Of a DNA stretch of 50,652 bases, positions 6,930 through 16,488 are shown piece after piece. Source of the stretch: Treponema sp. GTDB taxonomy: Bacteria > Spirochaetota > Spirochaetia > Treponematales > Treponemataceae. The position numbers and the translations under genes are program-made. The notes beneath the pieces are model-generated. The model was not told where the DNA came from and ran no database searches. It saw nothing but the letters and a program-made list of their open reading frames with translations. How positions within the stretch are numbered: the first letter of the stretch is position 1; each line of letters starts with the position of its first letter. The stretch spans positions 1 to 50,652 of the forward strand of contig JAILNY010000084.1 in NCBI GenBank assembly GCA_024691105.1, written 5' to 3'.

Positions 6930-7041
6930 GTCGCTATTTTAGCCATATCTGCGTTTTTATTCTACTATTCGCATTTATTGTTAAACGTTGCGAAATGTTG
7001 TATCTGGGTATGCGTGAACATTGTGTGACTAAAAAAAAATT

Positions 7042-7069
7042 TTGACAATACAAACTTTGATAGTATAAT
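7042..7069 (+). promoter_or_regulatory. Promoter of ispE, predicted leaderless
   Basis: -35 TTGACA (7042-7047), 16-bp spacer, -10 TATAAT (7064-7069). Both boxes are perfect. The -10 ends eight bases before the ispE ATG (7078), so transcription should begin about two bases upstream of the start codon. Confidence 0.85.
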
Positions 7070-7077
7070 AGAAGTAT

Positions 7078-7944
7078 ATGCTGAAAGATATTACTGTAAC
7101 TGCGCCTGCTAAAATTAATCTTGGACTTAGAGTATTACCAAAGAGGCAGGACGGATTTCATGATATCGAAAGTATTTTTTCGACTGTTGGCATTTATGAT
7201 GAGCTTGCAGTAAAAATCGTGGACGGAAAATCCCGCTGCACGGTCCGCTGCGACGCAATGCAGCTTGGAAGCGATAATACGATTAACACAGCATATACTG
7301 CATTTGAGGCTTTAGTCGGCGAAGAACTTCCTTGTGTGGATGTGACAATCCATAAAAGGATTCCTTCTGGCGGTGGTCTTGGTGGGGGTTCGAGTGATGC
7401 AGCTTTTTTTATAAAGGCATTGAATGAACTTTGCAAAAGTGGCCTGTCTTATGAACAGATGAGGTCAATTGCAGCAAAGGTTGGAAGTGATGTCTTTTTC
7501 TTTCTGTCTTGCGATGAGTCAGGACATGGAGCGGCTGTAGTAACCGGGCGGGGCGAATGTGTAAAATCAATTCCGATGAGGAATGATTTATATTATCTTT
7601 TGGTTTTTCCAGGAGTTCATAGCTCAACAAAAGAGGCTTACGCTCTCGTTGATGAGTTTTATGAATCCGGTAAAAAAATGGAATACCCTGTTCTGGAAGA
7701 TCTTGTTCGTATTTACAACGGGCCGGTCAAAGACTGGAGTTTTGTAAATACTTTTACAGGTGTCATTGCCAGAAAGTATTCCATAATAGGGCAGGCCCTT
7801 TCGGATTTACGAGAGAGCGGTGCTCTATATACAGATATGTCAGGCTCAGGTTCTACAGTATTTGGGGTCTTTGCATCAAAGGAAGATGCTCTGAGTGCCA
7901 AAAAAAAGTTATCTGGTTCCTGGAACGTTTTCGCTTGCTATTGA
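7078..7944 (+). CDS. ispE: 4-diphosphocytidyl-2-C-methyl-D-erythritol kinase
   Basis: GHMP kinase that phosphorylates CDP-ME in the non-mevalonate isoprenoid pathway. At 288 residues it matches family length. PAKINLGL (10-17) and the ATP-binding loop PSGGGLGGGSSDAA (96-109) are intact, and the C-terminal MSGSGSTVFGVF motif is present. The start is fixed by the distance to the PAKINL motif. A consensus promoter ends eight bases upstream and no Shine-Dalgarno sequence can fit in the transcript, which suggests leaderless translation. spoVG follows 11 bases after the stop. Confidence 0.96.
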   Translation: MLKDITVTAPAKINLGLRVLPKRQDGFHDIESIFSTVGIYDELAVKIVDGKSRCTVRCDAMQLGSDNTINTAYTAFEALVGEELPCVDVTIHKRIPSGGGLGGGSSDAAFFIKALNELCKSGLSYEQMRSIAAKVGSDVFFFLSCDESGHGAAVVTGRGECVKSIPMRNDLYYLLVFPGVHSSTKEAYALVDEFYESGKKMEYPVLEDLVRIYNGPVKDWSFVNTFTGVIARKYSIIGQALSDLRESGALYTDMSGSGSTVFGVFASKEDALSAKKKLSGSWNVFACY

Positions 7945-7955
7945 GGAGGCTTTTC

Positions 7956-8237
7956 ATGCAAGTAACAGAATTGCGTATTCGTAAAGTAACATCAGAAGGA
8001 AAGCTCAAAGCTTATGTCACAGTAACATTTGATAACTGCTTTGTGGTACACAACGTCAAAATCATCGAAGGTAAAGACGGACTTTTTATTGCAATGCCAA
8101 GCAAAAAGACTGCAACCGGCGAATATAAGGATGTAGCTCATCCTATCAGCCCTGAGTTCCGTACAGAGCTTCAGAACAAGATTCTTGACGAATACAATGC
8201 AGGTCATGTAATCGAAGCCGGCTCTGACGCTGAATAA
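7956..8237 (+). CDS. spoVG: SpoVG family RNA/DNA-binding regulator
   Basis: Small nucleic-acid-binding protein; in Borrelia and Firmicutes SpoVG binds DNA and RNA and tunes expression of other genes. The start ATG at 7956 follows a strong GAGGAGG, and translates to 93 residues beginning MQVTELRIRKV. The family core FVVHNVKIIEGKDGLFIAMP and the helix PISPEFRTELQ are present. It is the second gene after ispE, an arrangement also common in Firmicutes. The next 100 bases lead to tRNA-Gln. Confidence 0.95.
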   Translation: MQVTELRIRKVTSEGKLKAYVTVTFDNCFVVHNVKIIEGKDGLFIAMPSKKTATGEYKDVAHPISPEFRTELQNKILDEYNAGHVIEAGSDAE

Positions 8238-8295
8238 TTTACGAAAGAATAATTTCCACTGAATACCATAACTCAGTCCGTTTAGTCTGATAATA

Positions 8296-8324
8296 TAGAC
8301 AAAACTGCACATTTTTGATAATAT
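8296..8324 (+). promoter_or_regulatory. Promoter of tRNA-Gln
   Basis: -35 TAGACA (8296-8301), 17-bp spacer, and -10 TAATAT (8319-8324) preceded by TGA (extended -10). It places the transcript start about seven bases before the tRNA. Confidence 0.65.
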
Positions 8325-8337
8325 TACTCATTCATAT

Positions 8338-8410
8338 TGGGACGTCGGCAAGCGGTAAGCCCCCGGCTTTTGGTGCCGGTATTCCACAGGTTCGAATCCT
8401 GTCGTCCCAG
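8338..8410 (+). tRNA. tRNA-Gln (anticodon TTG)
   Basis: A 73-nt cloverleaf. Acceptor TGGGACG pairs with CGTCCCA, with discriminator G at 8410. The anticodon stem CCGGC/GCCGG encloses TTTTGGT, giving anticodon TTG. The T arm is ACAGG/CCTGT with loop TTCGAAT. CCA is not encoded. No strong terminator follows, so it may be co-transcribed with rplY. Confidence 0.94.
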
Positions 8411-8539
8411 TTTATTATATGGAAAGCTCTGGCGTGATGAACGATGGGGTGTATAGATAAGTTTTTCTTTTAACTCTCTTTTCGCACTTTTCGTGCAAGT
8501 CTTTCCAAATAAAAAATATTTTTTTCAGGAGTTCCTAAA
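8411..8539 (+). other. rplY leader with long-range pairing
   Basis: A 129-nt stretch without a gene. TGGAAAG (8420-8426) can pair with CTTTCCA (8511-8517), closing a domain that contains a small GCAC/GTGC hairpin (8484-8496) just before the CAGGAG ribosome-binding site of rplY. Ribosomal-protein leaders are often autoregulatory, but this one is not a known class to me. Confidence 0.35.
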
Positions 8540-9091
8540 ATGGGAAAAATGACTATTGAAGCTAAAAGCCGCACAGAATGTGGTAAAAAAGCAGCAAAAA
8601 CTCTTAGAGCAGCTGGACGTCTTCCTGCAGTTGTATACAACTCAGAAGGTAAAGCTACAATGATTGAAGTTGACGAAGTAGAATTCAACAAAGTATGGCG
8701 TACTGTTACAGCTACAACATTGGTTACTCTTAATGTTGACGGTAAAGCTCACGAAGTATTCATCAAAGATGTAGAATACAACATCCGTACAGACAAAGTT
8801 CTCCATGCAGATTTCTGGGAACCAGCTGCAGACAAACAAATCGTACTCAAGATGAAGCTCCAGTACTCTGGAACACCAGCAGGTGTTCTTAAGGGTGGAT
8901 TCCTTCTTAAGCACGTTCCACAGGTTACAATCAAGGCAAAACCTGCTGCAATTCCAGAACGCATCGTTCTTGACATTTCTAAAGTTAACGTTGGCGAAAA
9001 GTTCTGCGTAAAAGATATGAACCTTTCAAGCGACGTAACTGTTCTTACACCAGCTGACACTTCTCTTGTAAGTGTTTCTGCAGGTCGCTAA
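8540..9091 (+). CDS. rplY: 50S ribosomal protein L25 (Ctc/TL5 type)
   Basis: Binds 5S rRNA. The 183-residue length marks the long Ctc/TL5 form with a C-terminal beta domain rather than the short E. coli type. KSRTECGKKAAKTLRAAGR is the family N-terminus and DFWEPA begins the second domain. CAGGAG lies eight bases before the ATG. It follows tRNA-Gln and ends before a long terminator hairpin. Confidence 0.95.
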   Translation: MGKMTIEAKSRTECGKKAAKTLRAAGRLPAVVYNSEGKATMIEVDEVEFNKVWRTVTATTLVTLNVDGKAHEVFIKDVEYNIRTDKVLHADFWEPAADKQIVLKMKLQYSGTPAGVLKGGFLLKHVPQVTIKAKPAAIPERIVLDISKVNVGEKFCVKDMNLSSDVTVLTPADTSLVSVSAGR

Positions 9092-9154
9092 GTTTTTAAG
9101 TGCAAGAAAGTCTTGAACTTTGGTTTGAGATTTTCCTGCCTTACTTTTGATGAC

Positions 9155-9196
9155 AAAGCCATTGCGGGTTTTAAAAACTTGTGATGGCTTTTTTTA
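9155..9196 (+). terminator. Terminator after rplY
   Basis: AAAGCCAT (9155-9162) pairs with ATGGCTTT (9184-9191), with an internal loop of 21 bases, then a T-run. Confidence 0.75.
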
Positions 9197-9241
9197 TGAT
9201 TTTTTTTACGGGTTGAATTTCTACACGTTCGGGGTTTCTTT

Positions 9242-10777
9242 TTGACAGAAGACGATTTTGTAAAAGATTTTAATTCTCGCGTTATGGCTTCTCTTTACGC
9301 TCTCGGCTATAAAGAAGGCGATCTTTTGTGCGCCGGTGTCTCTGGAGGAGCTGACTCGATTTGTCTTTTAACATCTGTCGTGCAGGCACAGACTCAGGAC
9401 TTGCAATCCGCGCGTCTACAAGATTCATCTTCAACGCCTGAGCGCTGTCAGCTTGTAAACGTAATTACTATTAATCACCGCATCAGATCTGAGAGTGAGA
9501 GTATGGGAGATGCGCTTTACGTTAAGGAATATTCACAAAGCCTTAACTGCCCGTGTACGATAATTTCTCTTGAGCCGGGCGAAGTTGAACAGTGTGCAAA
9601 GTTTAGAGGCCGTGGAACAGAAGATGCGGCGCGCTTTTTGCGTTACAAGGCTTTTAATGATTTTTGCCTTGATTTGATGAAAAAAAATAAGACCAGAAAG
9701 ATTTTTTTTGCGCTGGCTCATAATCAGAATGATCAGCTAGAAACTCTTGTCATGCGCTTTTTGCAGGGTGCGGGACTTTCCTCGCGCGAAGGAATTGCGT
9801 CAAGGCGCGACCAGATTTTAAAGTCAGAAGACGACGATGAATATATCGTTCATTATGTAAGGCCGCTTTTAGATATAAGCCGTGAAGACATTGAACGATA
9901 TCTTAAGATTCAGGGGATTAAATGGCGCACAGACTCTACTAACAGCGAAACCGAGTATTTGAGAAATAAAATCCGCTCTTTTGTGATTCCGGCACTGGAT
10001 AAGACAATGGCAGGCTGGAAAAATGCAGTTTTAGCAGGACGGGAAAAGGCTCTTATTGAAAATAATTTTTTAGAAAAGACCTGTGCGCCATATCAATGGA
10101 AAAACTGCGGCGGTAAAGATTGTGGGGCTCGTGCGGAAGATGCTGGTCAAGAAAGCGGCGGTGAAAATGACGGAGCATGCGGCATCGAAAATGATGGCGT
10201 TTACATTGAAGCAGAGACTTTTTTGAAACTTGAGGATGCTCAGAAAATCCGGCTTTTATATCGCGCATTTGAAAAGCTATCTTTAGAAGAACGTGTTCCG
10301 TTTTTGTTTGTAAAGCAGGTCCTTTGTAAAATTCAACATGAAAAAATAATTAACGGCCAGATTGAGGCGTATATTAAAGACGGTTTTCTTTTTGTAAAAA
10401 AATGTAAAAATAGCAGGACGGTTTGCGGTTTTTTTGCTATAATAAATAAAGAATGTTCTATAGATTTTGACTTTGGAGTTTTGAAAGCGACAAAGCCGGA
10501 TAAGGCCGGATTTACAGACCTTGAGTTTGTAACAAAAGCGGGTAAGTGTTTTTATTTAAATAAAATACATACGCCGTTTTGTTTTAGAAGCCGTCAGATT
10601 GGAGACAATGTTTTGACAAAGCAAAGGGATTATAAAACCGTTGCTGATGTGCTTTCAGATTTTAAGGTTGATTCGGAACATAAGGATTTAATTCCTGTAA
10701 TTCAGAGCCTTGAAGATGATAAAAAAATTCTTGCCGTGTGGGGAAGTATTTTTGGATTTAAGGACTGGATTGTCTGA
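9242..10777 (+). CDS. tilS: tRNA(Ile)-lysidine synthase
   Basis: Attaches lysine to C34 of the tRNA-Ile that reads AUA. The 511-residue protein has the ATP PP-loop SGGADS (34-39), HNQNDQLETLVMRFLQG in the middle and RPLLDISREDIE after it. A C-terminal tRNA-binding part is present (FCFRSRQIGD). The likely start is TTG at 9242, since the first ATG (9284) has no ribosome-binding site and cuts close to the PP-loop. A Gly/Asp/Glu-rich insertion around residues 283-320 is not part of the core and is probably disordered. Confidence 0.92.
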   Translation: MTEDDFVKDFNSRVMASLYALGYKEGDLLCAGVSGGADSICLLTSVVQAQTQDLQSARLQDSSSTPERCQLVNVITINHRIRSESESMGDALYVKEYSQSLNCPCTIISLEPGEVEQCAKFRGRGTEDAARFLRYKAFNDFCLDLMKKNKTRKIFFALAHNQNDQLETLVMRFLQGAGLSSREGIASRRDQILKSEDDDEYIVHYVRPLLDISREDIERYLKIQGIKWRTDSTNSETEYLRNKIRSFVIPALDKTMAGWKNAVLAGREKALIENNFLEKTCAPYQWKNCGGKDCGARAEDAGQESGGENDGACGIENDGVYIEAETFLKLEDAQKIRLLYRAFEKLSLEERVPFLFVKQVLCKIQHEKIINGQIEAYIKDGFLFVKKCKNSRTVCGFFAIINKECSIDFDFGVLKATKPDKAGFTDLEFVTKAGKCFYLNKIHTPFCFRSRQIGDNVLTKQRDYKTVADVLSDFKVDSEHKDLIPVIQSLEDDKKILAVWGSIFGFKDWIV

Positions 10778-10811
10778 ACTGTAATTTTGTATTTTGGGAT
10801 ATTTTGATTTT

Positions 10812-12986
10812 ATGAAAAAAATTGTTTGTTTTGTTTTAAGTCTTTTTTGTATCTTGAATGTTTATGCAGATAATTCAAGTTCTGCAGCTGCAAACAGAAA
10901 AACAGCCTTGCGATATCTTCAAATTGCAAAAACTTATGTTCCGCAAAATGACTGGGCATCTGTAAAAAATCTCTGCGAAAGCGGAATGCAATATGATGAT
11001 AAAATTGCAGACCTTTATTATCTGTCAGCACTGAGCCTTTTTAATCTCGATTCGCCGCGTTATCAAATTATTCCTGTAATTCAAAAGGCTCTCTCTGGAA
11101 CAGAATGGGTCGACTACAATATGACAAATGCACGTGTCTTTTATGCTGATATGCTCTGTTCAACAGGACGACCGGAAGAAGCGCTTAAAGTTTTAGACAG
11201 CGAACCTTTGATTTATTCTTCTGATGCGGAATATGTTCGTATTAAGTCGCTGTATCAGATGAATAAACCTGAAACAATTTTACGAGCCGAAGAAAAGATC
11301 GACAGCGCGCGTCGCGTTTATCCAAAAGACGTTAGATTTTTTTATCTCTTTTTTAATTACGAATACAATCTTTTATACGTAGAGAGAACGGACGGTAAAG
11401 GTTTGGATAAACGCGACCTTTCGCCTCTTGCAAAAAAAATTGCTGCAAGCTTTATTGCTCATGTTCCTGACTACGATAAAAGTTATAAAGACCTTGAAAT
11501 TTTAGCGAGCTTTTTTGCAGAGGGCGAAAGTCAAAGGCGACTTTTAAAAGCCTTTGACGCGCGCGGGTTTAATCATATTCTGTATCCGATTGCCGCATTA
11601 GAAGCCGGCATCATTTCTGAAGAAGCAGCGTTGGATTATTTTCTTAAATTTATTGACGGGCCGATTGAAACAAAAATTTTAGTTCAGCTTTATTCAATGA
11701 TAAAAGAGCCGTCTGTAAAAAAATATTTTGATGAAAACCTTGATGCGTTTAAGGGAACTTTAATTTACGATGTGAACAATACGCTCGAAGAAAACTTAAG
11801 TGTAAAATATGAGCGCGGTCGTGCGCAAAAAATTATTTACGATTATAACAATGATCAGAATATTGAATGGGAAGTAACTTGTGATTTTGGAGAACCAAAA
11901 TCGATTTTTGTTTATGACGAAGCTGCCTTGGTTAAATATGGTTCCTATCCAAATGTAAATTCAATTGTATTTGAAGATGTTGAACCTGGTGTAAAAGGGC
12001 AGACAATTTTTAACATCATTGATGAAACTTTTGTCAGTAAGCCGTTTGATATTATAAAAGCGCCTCAGGTTGATACGACAGATTTTTATGTTGTGGATAG
12101 TTCAACTCTCGTTTATGGAAATAAATTATTTGATGCAGATAAAATTCTTGAATCTGCAAATCTTATGAATAAACCTTCGCTTGAGCGTCCTGGTGCTCGC
12201 ATTGAATTTTCTATCTTAAACGGAAAGCCGTATAAGGCACGTTATTACACAGGAAGTCAGAATTATGCCGAGGCTCAATTCTTTGATGATACAATTTGTG
12301 TGATTCGTTCTATCGATAAAGATGGAGATGGAATTTTTGAAGCGACGGAATATTATCAGACAGATGATAGATCTGAAATGCAGTTGAGCAAAGAAGATAT
12401 TGCCGCTGTTACAACAAATATCTGGGGTAGTCCTGTAATGGATGCACCGCTGTATCTTAAGAAAATTCAGATTGATACAAATGTTGATACTGTATTTGAT
12501 TTTTCAGAAACATATTTGCCTCGCGGTGGAAAAATTACAGAATGGGATTCTGATTTTGACGGACAGTTCGATGTTAGATTCCACAGGCTTCCTAAAAAAG
12601 ACGGTGCACCTGTAACAGAAGAAAACTGGTACAGCATTCTTGGTGAAAAGAACGAAAAAAAATGGGTCGTTATTATTGTTAAAGACGGAGTGCCTGTTGC
12701 AATTGCAGATGATGTGACTGAGTTTACACTTACAGAAATAATCAAAGGAAAAGAAGAAAACTTTTTCTGGATTGGAAAGAGTGAAAATGTCGGTTATGAA
12801 AAAAATATTTTAGGCCAGATTCATTTGTATCAGCAGGGGCAGGTATTCCAGATGGAAGAAGCTGACTGCTATATTAAAGTTATCAAAATCGGAAAAAATA
12901 TTTACGCAAAAAAAATTATAAAAGAAGAAATATCAGAAAATTCACTTACTGGAGACCATCTGCAGAATGATTCAAAAAACAACTAA
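10812..12986 (+). CDS. Exported TPR protein with Asp-rich Ca-binding-like loops
   Basis: I do not recognise a named family. The 724-residue protein starts at 10812 with a Sec signal peptide (cleavage near VYA-DN). The N-terminal third is helical with TPR-like repeats (residues about 30-200). The C-terminal half is beta-rich and contains recurring Asp loops: DYNNDQNIEWE, DKDGDGIFEATEYY, DTNVDTVFDF and DSDFDGQFDVRF. These resemble calcium-binding DxDxDG loops placed on successive strands. It lies 34 bases after tilS and overlaps the next gene by 20 bases, so the two are probably translated together. Location is periplasm or outer membrane face. Confidence 0.75.
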   Translation: MKKIVCFVLSLFCILNVYADNSSSAAANRKTALRYLQIAKTYVPQNDWASVKNLCESGMQYDDKIADLYYLSALSLFNLDSPRYQIIPVIQKALSGTEWVDYNMTNARVFYADMLCSTGRPEEALKVLDSEPLIYSSDAEYVRIKSLYQMNKPETILRAEEKIDSARRVYPKDVRFFYLFFNYEYNLLYVERTDGKGLDKRDLSPLAKKIAASFIAHVPDYDKSYKDLEILASFFAEGESQRRLLKAFDARGFNHILYPIAALEAGIISEEAALDYFLKFIDGPIETKILVQLYSMIKEPSVKKYFDENLDAFKGTLIYDVNNTLEENLSVKYERGRAQKIIYDYNNDQNIEWEVTCDFGEPKSIFVYDEAALVKYGSYPNVNSIVFEDVEPGVKGQTIFNIIDETFVSKPFDIIKAPQVDTTDFYVVDSSTLVYGNKLFDADKILESANLMNKPSLERPGARIEFSILNGKPYKARYYTGSQNYAEAQFFDDTICVIRSIDKDGDGIFEATEYYQTDDRSEMQLSKEDIAAVTTNIWGSPVMDAPLYLKKIQIDTNVDTVFDFSETYLPRGGKITEWDSDFDGQFDVRFHRLPKKDGAPVTEENWYSILGEKNEKKWVVIIVKDGVPVAIADDVTEFTLTEIIKGKEENFFWIGKSENVGYEKNILGQIHLYQQGQVFQMEEADCYIKVIKIGKNIYAKKIIKEEISENSLTGDHLQNDSKNN

Positions 12987-14610
12987 ATATATTGCTTTTA
13001 CTGCTTTGTTTTTTCTGGGGTCTGCTTTTTTTTCGTGTGCATCTTTAAAGTCTGAACAACCTGCAGAACCAGTGCAGGCAATTGATTATACTCAGGAAGA
13101 TGTTCGTAAGTCAGAAATAGAACGGATTCATAAAATTCTTATGGAGCATCCTGTAGAAGCATTGTGGCGCGCAGTTTTATTGGACGACAAAGATACTGTA
13201 GAAGAAATTTCAAAATCTGTAAGGGATTTTTGCGCTTCGTCTTTAGATCAAAAAGATTATCTTGAATTATATTTTGCTCACAAATCGCTATGCAATGCTG
13301 GCTTTGAACAACTTGCAAATGAAGTTATTTCTAAACAGGAACTTGATAAAATTTTTTATGATAAAATTCCTGGACATGGGATTGCAAAAAGTTCCGTTAC
13401 AAAAGAAAATATTTCTTCGTGCATTGCAGGTACTGTTACTGTCTGGGTAGATCTTGGAATTAAGGTTCAGATGGGTCGCGGTTATGCAGACAGAGTTATC
13501 GGTTCCGGCTTTTTTATTGATGAGCGCGGATATTTTATTACCAATCATCACGTTATTGCCGATGTCGTAAATCCAAAATACGAAGGCTACGGAAAAGTAT
13601 TTATAAAACTTGCAGGCGATGAAGAAACAAGAATCCCTGCAAAGGTTATTGGCTGGGACAGCATTCATGACCTTGCTCTTTTAAAAACTGAAGTAAAGCC
13701 GCCTTATGTTTTTTCACTTGGATCAAGTTCTGATTTAAAACCTGGAGACCGTATTTATGCAATCGGATCTCCTCTCGGTCTTGAAAGCACTTTGACAAGT
13801 GGTGTCGTTTCTTCGACAAACAGAAAGCTTTTTTCTACGGGATCTGTTTTGCAGATTGATGCTGCAGTAAACTCTGGAAACTCTGGTGGTCCATGCATCG
13901 ATTCAAAAGGAAATGTTCAGGCTGTTGTTTTTGCAGGTATTGAAAAATATCAGGGACTTAACTTTGCAATTCCAATTGAATATTTAAAACAGGAGCTTGC
14001 AATTTTATATTATGGCGGGCTTCGTCAGGTTCCATGGCTTGGAGCATATGGAAGAACGTATAAGGTTGGAACAAAAGAAAGTGGACTTGAAGTTTTGTAT
14101 TTTTCTCCGGGGTCTTCTTTATCCCGCGCCGGAATTAAAGCGGGAGATATCATCACAGCGATTGATGGTGTTGCTGTAAAATCTATGGATGAGATTCATG
14201 GGGTATTACGCAGTTATGTTCCAGGAACTATTGTAAAATGCGATTATATAAATTCGGACAAAGAAAAAAAGAATTGCATTTTGTATTTGACTGAACGTCC
14301 TAAGGCTCCGGGATATTATTTTTATCAGCGCGATACGATTCAAAATTCGTTTATTGCGATTTTTGGAATTTCGATGACACCGTCAAGTACAGCCAACAAT
14401 AGAACTTATCTTATTACGGATGTTGTTAAGGGAAGTATTGCCGATGAATCCGGCTTTAGCGAAAACGATCCTGTGACAATCGGTAAGATTCAGTTTAATG
14501 ATGAAAAGACTGCCATTTTGTGCGAGTTTTCAATTAAGAGACGCAAAAAAGGATATCTTGATGTCTCGCTTGGAATGACAGCAATGCTTGACAGCGGTTC
14601 ATATTTTTAA
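12967..14610 (+). CDS. HtrA/DegP-like serine protease lipoprotein with PDZ domain
   Basis: Periplasmic trypsin-like protease. The 547-residue protein has a lipoprotein signal with lipobox FFSC (Cys24) and an N-terminal helical extension of about 130 residues. The chymotrypsin-fold domain carries an intact triad: His195 in TNHHVIAD, Asp235 in HDLALL and Ser306 in NSGNSGGP. A PDZ domain spans roughly 355-445 (AGIKAGDIITAIDG), with a second, weaker PDZ-like segment at the C-terminus (ITDVVKGSIADESGF). It overlaps the upstream TPR gene by 20 bases. It differs from standard DegP by the long N-terminal domain and lipid anchor. Confidence 0.88.
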   Translation: MIQKTTKYIAFTALFFLGSAFFSCASLKSEQPAEPVQAIDYTQEDVRKSEIERIHKILMEHPVEALWRAVLLDDKDTVEEISKSVRDFCASSLDQKDYLELYFAHKSLCNAGFEQLANEVISKQELDKIFYDKIPGHGIAKSSVTKENISSCIAGTVTVWVDLGIKVQMGRGYADRVIGSGFFIDERGYFITNHHVIADVVNPKYEGYGKVFIKLAGDEETRIPAKVIGWDSIHDLALLKTEVKPPYVFSLGSSSDLKPGDRIYAIGSPLGLESTLTSGVVSSTNRKLFSTGSVLQIDAAVNSGNSGGPCIDSKGNVQAVVFAGIEKYQGLNFAIPIEYLKQELAILYYGGLRQVPWLGAYGRTYKVGTKESGLEVLYFSPGSSLSRAGIKAGDIITAIDGVAVKSMDEIHGVLRSYVPGTIVKCDYINSDKEKKNCILYLTERPKAPGYYFYQRDTIQNSFIAIFGISMTPSSTANNRTYLITDVVKGSIADESGFSENDPVTIGKIQFNDEKTAILCEFSIKRRKKGYLDVSLGMTAMLDSGSYF

Positions 14611-14672
14611 AAATATTTGATATTATATAAACAATTATACAGACGCTTAGTTTTTTGCATTTGAGGAATTAT

Positions 14673-16484
14673 ATGACAGAGATGAAATACAAGCGCAACT
14701 TTTGTATCGTTGCGCATATCGATCACGGAAAATCGACACTTGCCGATCGTCTGATTCAAAAGGCGCAGATTATTGATGACCGCCAGATGATGAATCAGAT
14801 TCTTGACAACATGGACATTGAACGCGAGCGCGGCATTACAATTAAAAGTCAGGCGGTAACGATTCCTTATCACGCAAAAGACGGCCATGATTATGAACTT
14901 AACTTTGTTGACACTCCGGGACACGTTGACTTTTCTTATGAAGTAAGCCGCGCGATTGCTTCGTGCGAGGGCGCCCTTCTTTTGATTGATGCAAGTCAGG
15001 GTGTTGAGTCGCAGACTGTAAGCAATATGTATATGGCGCTTGAACAGAATCTTGCGATAGTTCCTGTAATCAATAAAATAGATCTTCCATCGGCAGACAT
15101 TCCTGCGGTTAAACATCAGATAGATCACGACCTTGGTCTTATTCCGGAAGAAGCACAGCTTGTATCGGCAAAAACAGGTGAGGGTATTGATGAACTGATG
15201 GAAGCGATTGTTACTTTATTCCCGCCTCCATCAGGGGATCCTGCTGCAAAGGCACAGGCTCTTATTTTTGACTGTCATTACGATCCTTACCGTGGTGTAA
15301 TTGTTCATATTCGAGTTATGCAGGGAAAGATTAAAGCCGGTGATACAATCCGCATGATGAACTCTGGTGCAGAGTATAAAGTTGAACAGGCTGGTATTTT
15401 TAAAATTAAATACGAGGACACCGGCGTGCTTGAAGCAGGCGATGTAGGTTATATTATTGCGGGAATTAAAACTGTAAGCGATGTCAGCGTAGGTGATACA
15501 ATTACTACTGCAGAAAATCCTGCTGATGAGCCTCTTGCAGGTTTTAAAGAAGTTAAGCCTGTTGTTTATTCTTCAATTTATCCTATTGATTCAAATGATT
15601 ACGAAGAACTGCGCGACAGCATGGAAAAACTTAAATTGAACGATGCAAGTTTGATTTATGAAAAAGATAATTCCGTTGCTCTTGGTAATGGTTTCAGATG
15701 CGGTTTTCTTGGGCTTTTGCATCTTGAAATTATTCAGGAGCGTCTTGAACGTGACTTTAATCAGGCAGTAATTTTTACAGCGCCTTCTGTAAGATATAAG
15801 CTTCATCTTGACGGTGGAGTCGAAATGGAAATTGATAATCCTTCTGAATATCCTGAAGGAAAAATCCGTGGTGCAGAAGAGCCTTACATTAAGGCATCGA
15901 TTATTACTCCTGCTGAATATATCGGTTCACTTATGGCGCTCTGTACAGAAAAGCGCGGTATGCAGACAAATATGCAGTATCTTGATGAAAAGCGTGTAGA
16001 GCTTACTTATGAGATGCCGCTTTCGGAAGTTCTTTTTGATTTTTATGATCGCTTAAAAAGCTATAGCCGCGGTTATGCATCATTTGATTATGAGATTATC
16101 GGTTATCGTCAGACTGAACTTGTTAAGATTGATATTCTCTTAAATGGAAAGCCTGTCGATGCATTGAGCCAGCTTTGTTTTAAGGAAAATGCTTCTACTC
16201 AGGCTCATAAAGTGTGCCATCGTCTTAAGGGCGAGATAAGCCGTCAGCAGTTTAAGGTTGCAATTCAGGGTGCAATCGGAAGTCAGATTATTGCGCGCGA
16301 AACAGTAAATCCTGTCCGTAAAGATGTTCTTGCAAAATGTTACGGTGGTGATATTACACGTAAACGCAAGCTTCTCGAAAAACAGAAGGAAGGTAAAAAG
16401 CGCATGAAGATGATCGGCGATGTTGAACTTCCGCAGAGTGCGTTCCTTGCAGTTCTTAAGGAAGAAGAAGACGAGCGCTCATAA
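14673..16484 (+). CDS. lepA: Elongation factor 4 (LepA)
   Basis: Translational GTPase that back-translocates or assists ribosomes under stress. The start at 14673 (MTEMKYKRNFCIVAHIDHG) follows GAGG and gives 603 residues, the usual length. The G domain shows AHIDHGKST, the switch I RGITIKSQ, DTPGHVD and NKIDLP. The LepA C-terminal domain is complete (KCYGGDITRKRKLLEKQK). A transglutaminase-like gene begins four bases after the stop. Confidence 0.97.
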   Translation: MTEMKYKRNFCIVAHIDHGKSTLADRLIQKAQIIDDRQMMNQILDNMDIERERGITIKSQAVTIPYHAKDGHDYELNFVDTPGHVDFSYEVSRAIASCEGALLLIDASQGVESQTVSNMYMALEQNLAIVPVINKIDLPSADIPAVKHQIDHDLGLIPEEAQLVSAKTGEGIDELMEAIVTLFPPPSGDPAAKAQALIFDCHYDPYRGVIVHIRVMQGKIKAGDTIRMMNSGAEYKVEQAGIFKIKYEDTGVLEAGDVGYIIAGIKTVSDVSVGDTITTAENPADEPLAGFKEVKPVVYSSIYPIDSNDYEELRDSMEKLKLNDASLIYEKDNSVALGNGFRCGFLGLLHLEIIQERLERDFNQAVIFTAPSVRYKLHLDGGVEMEIDNPSEYPEGKIRGAEEPYIKASIITPAEYIGSLMALCTEKRGMQTNMQYLDEKRVELTYEMPLSEVLFDFYDRLKSYSRGYASFDYEIIGYRQTELVKIDILLNGKPVDALSQLCFKENASTQAHKVCHRLKGEISRQQFKVAIQGAIGSQIIARETVNPVRKDVLAKCYGGDITRKRKLLEKQKEGKKRMKMIGDVELPQSAFLAVLKEEEDERS

Positions 16485-16488
16485 AAAT

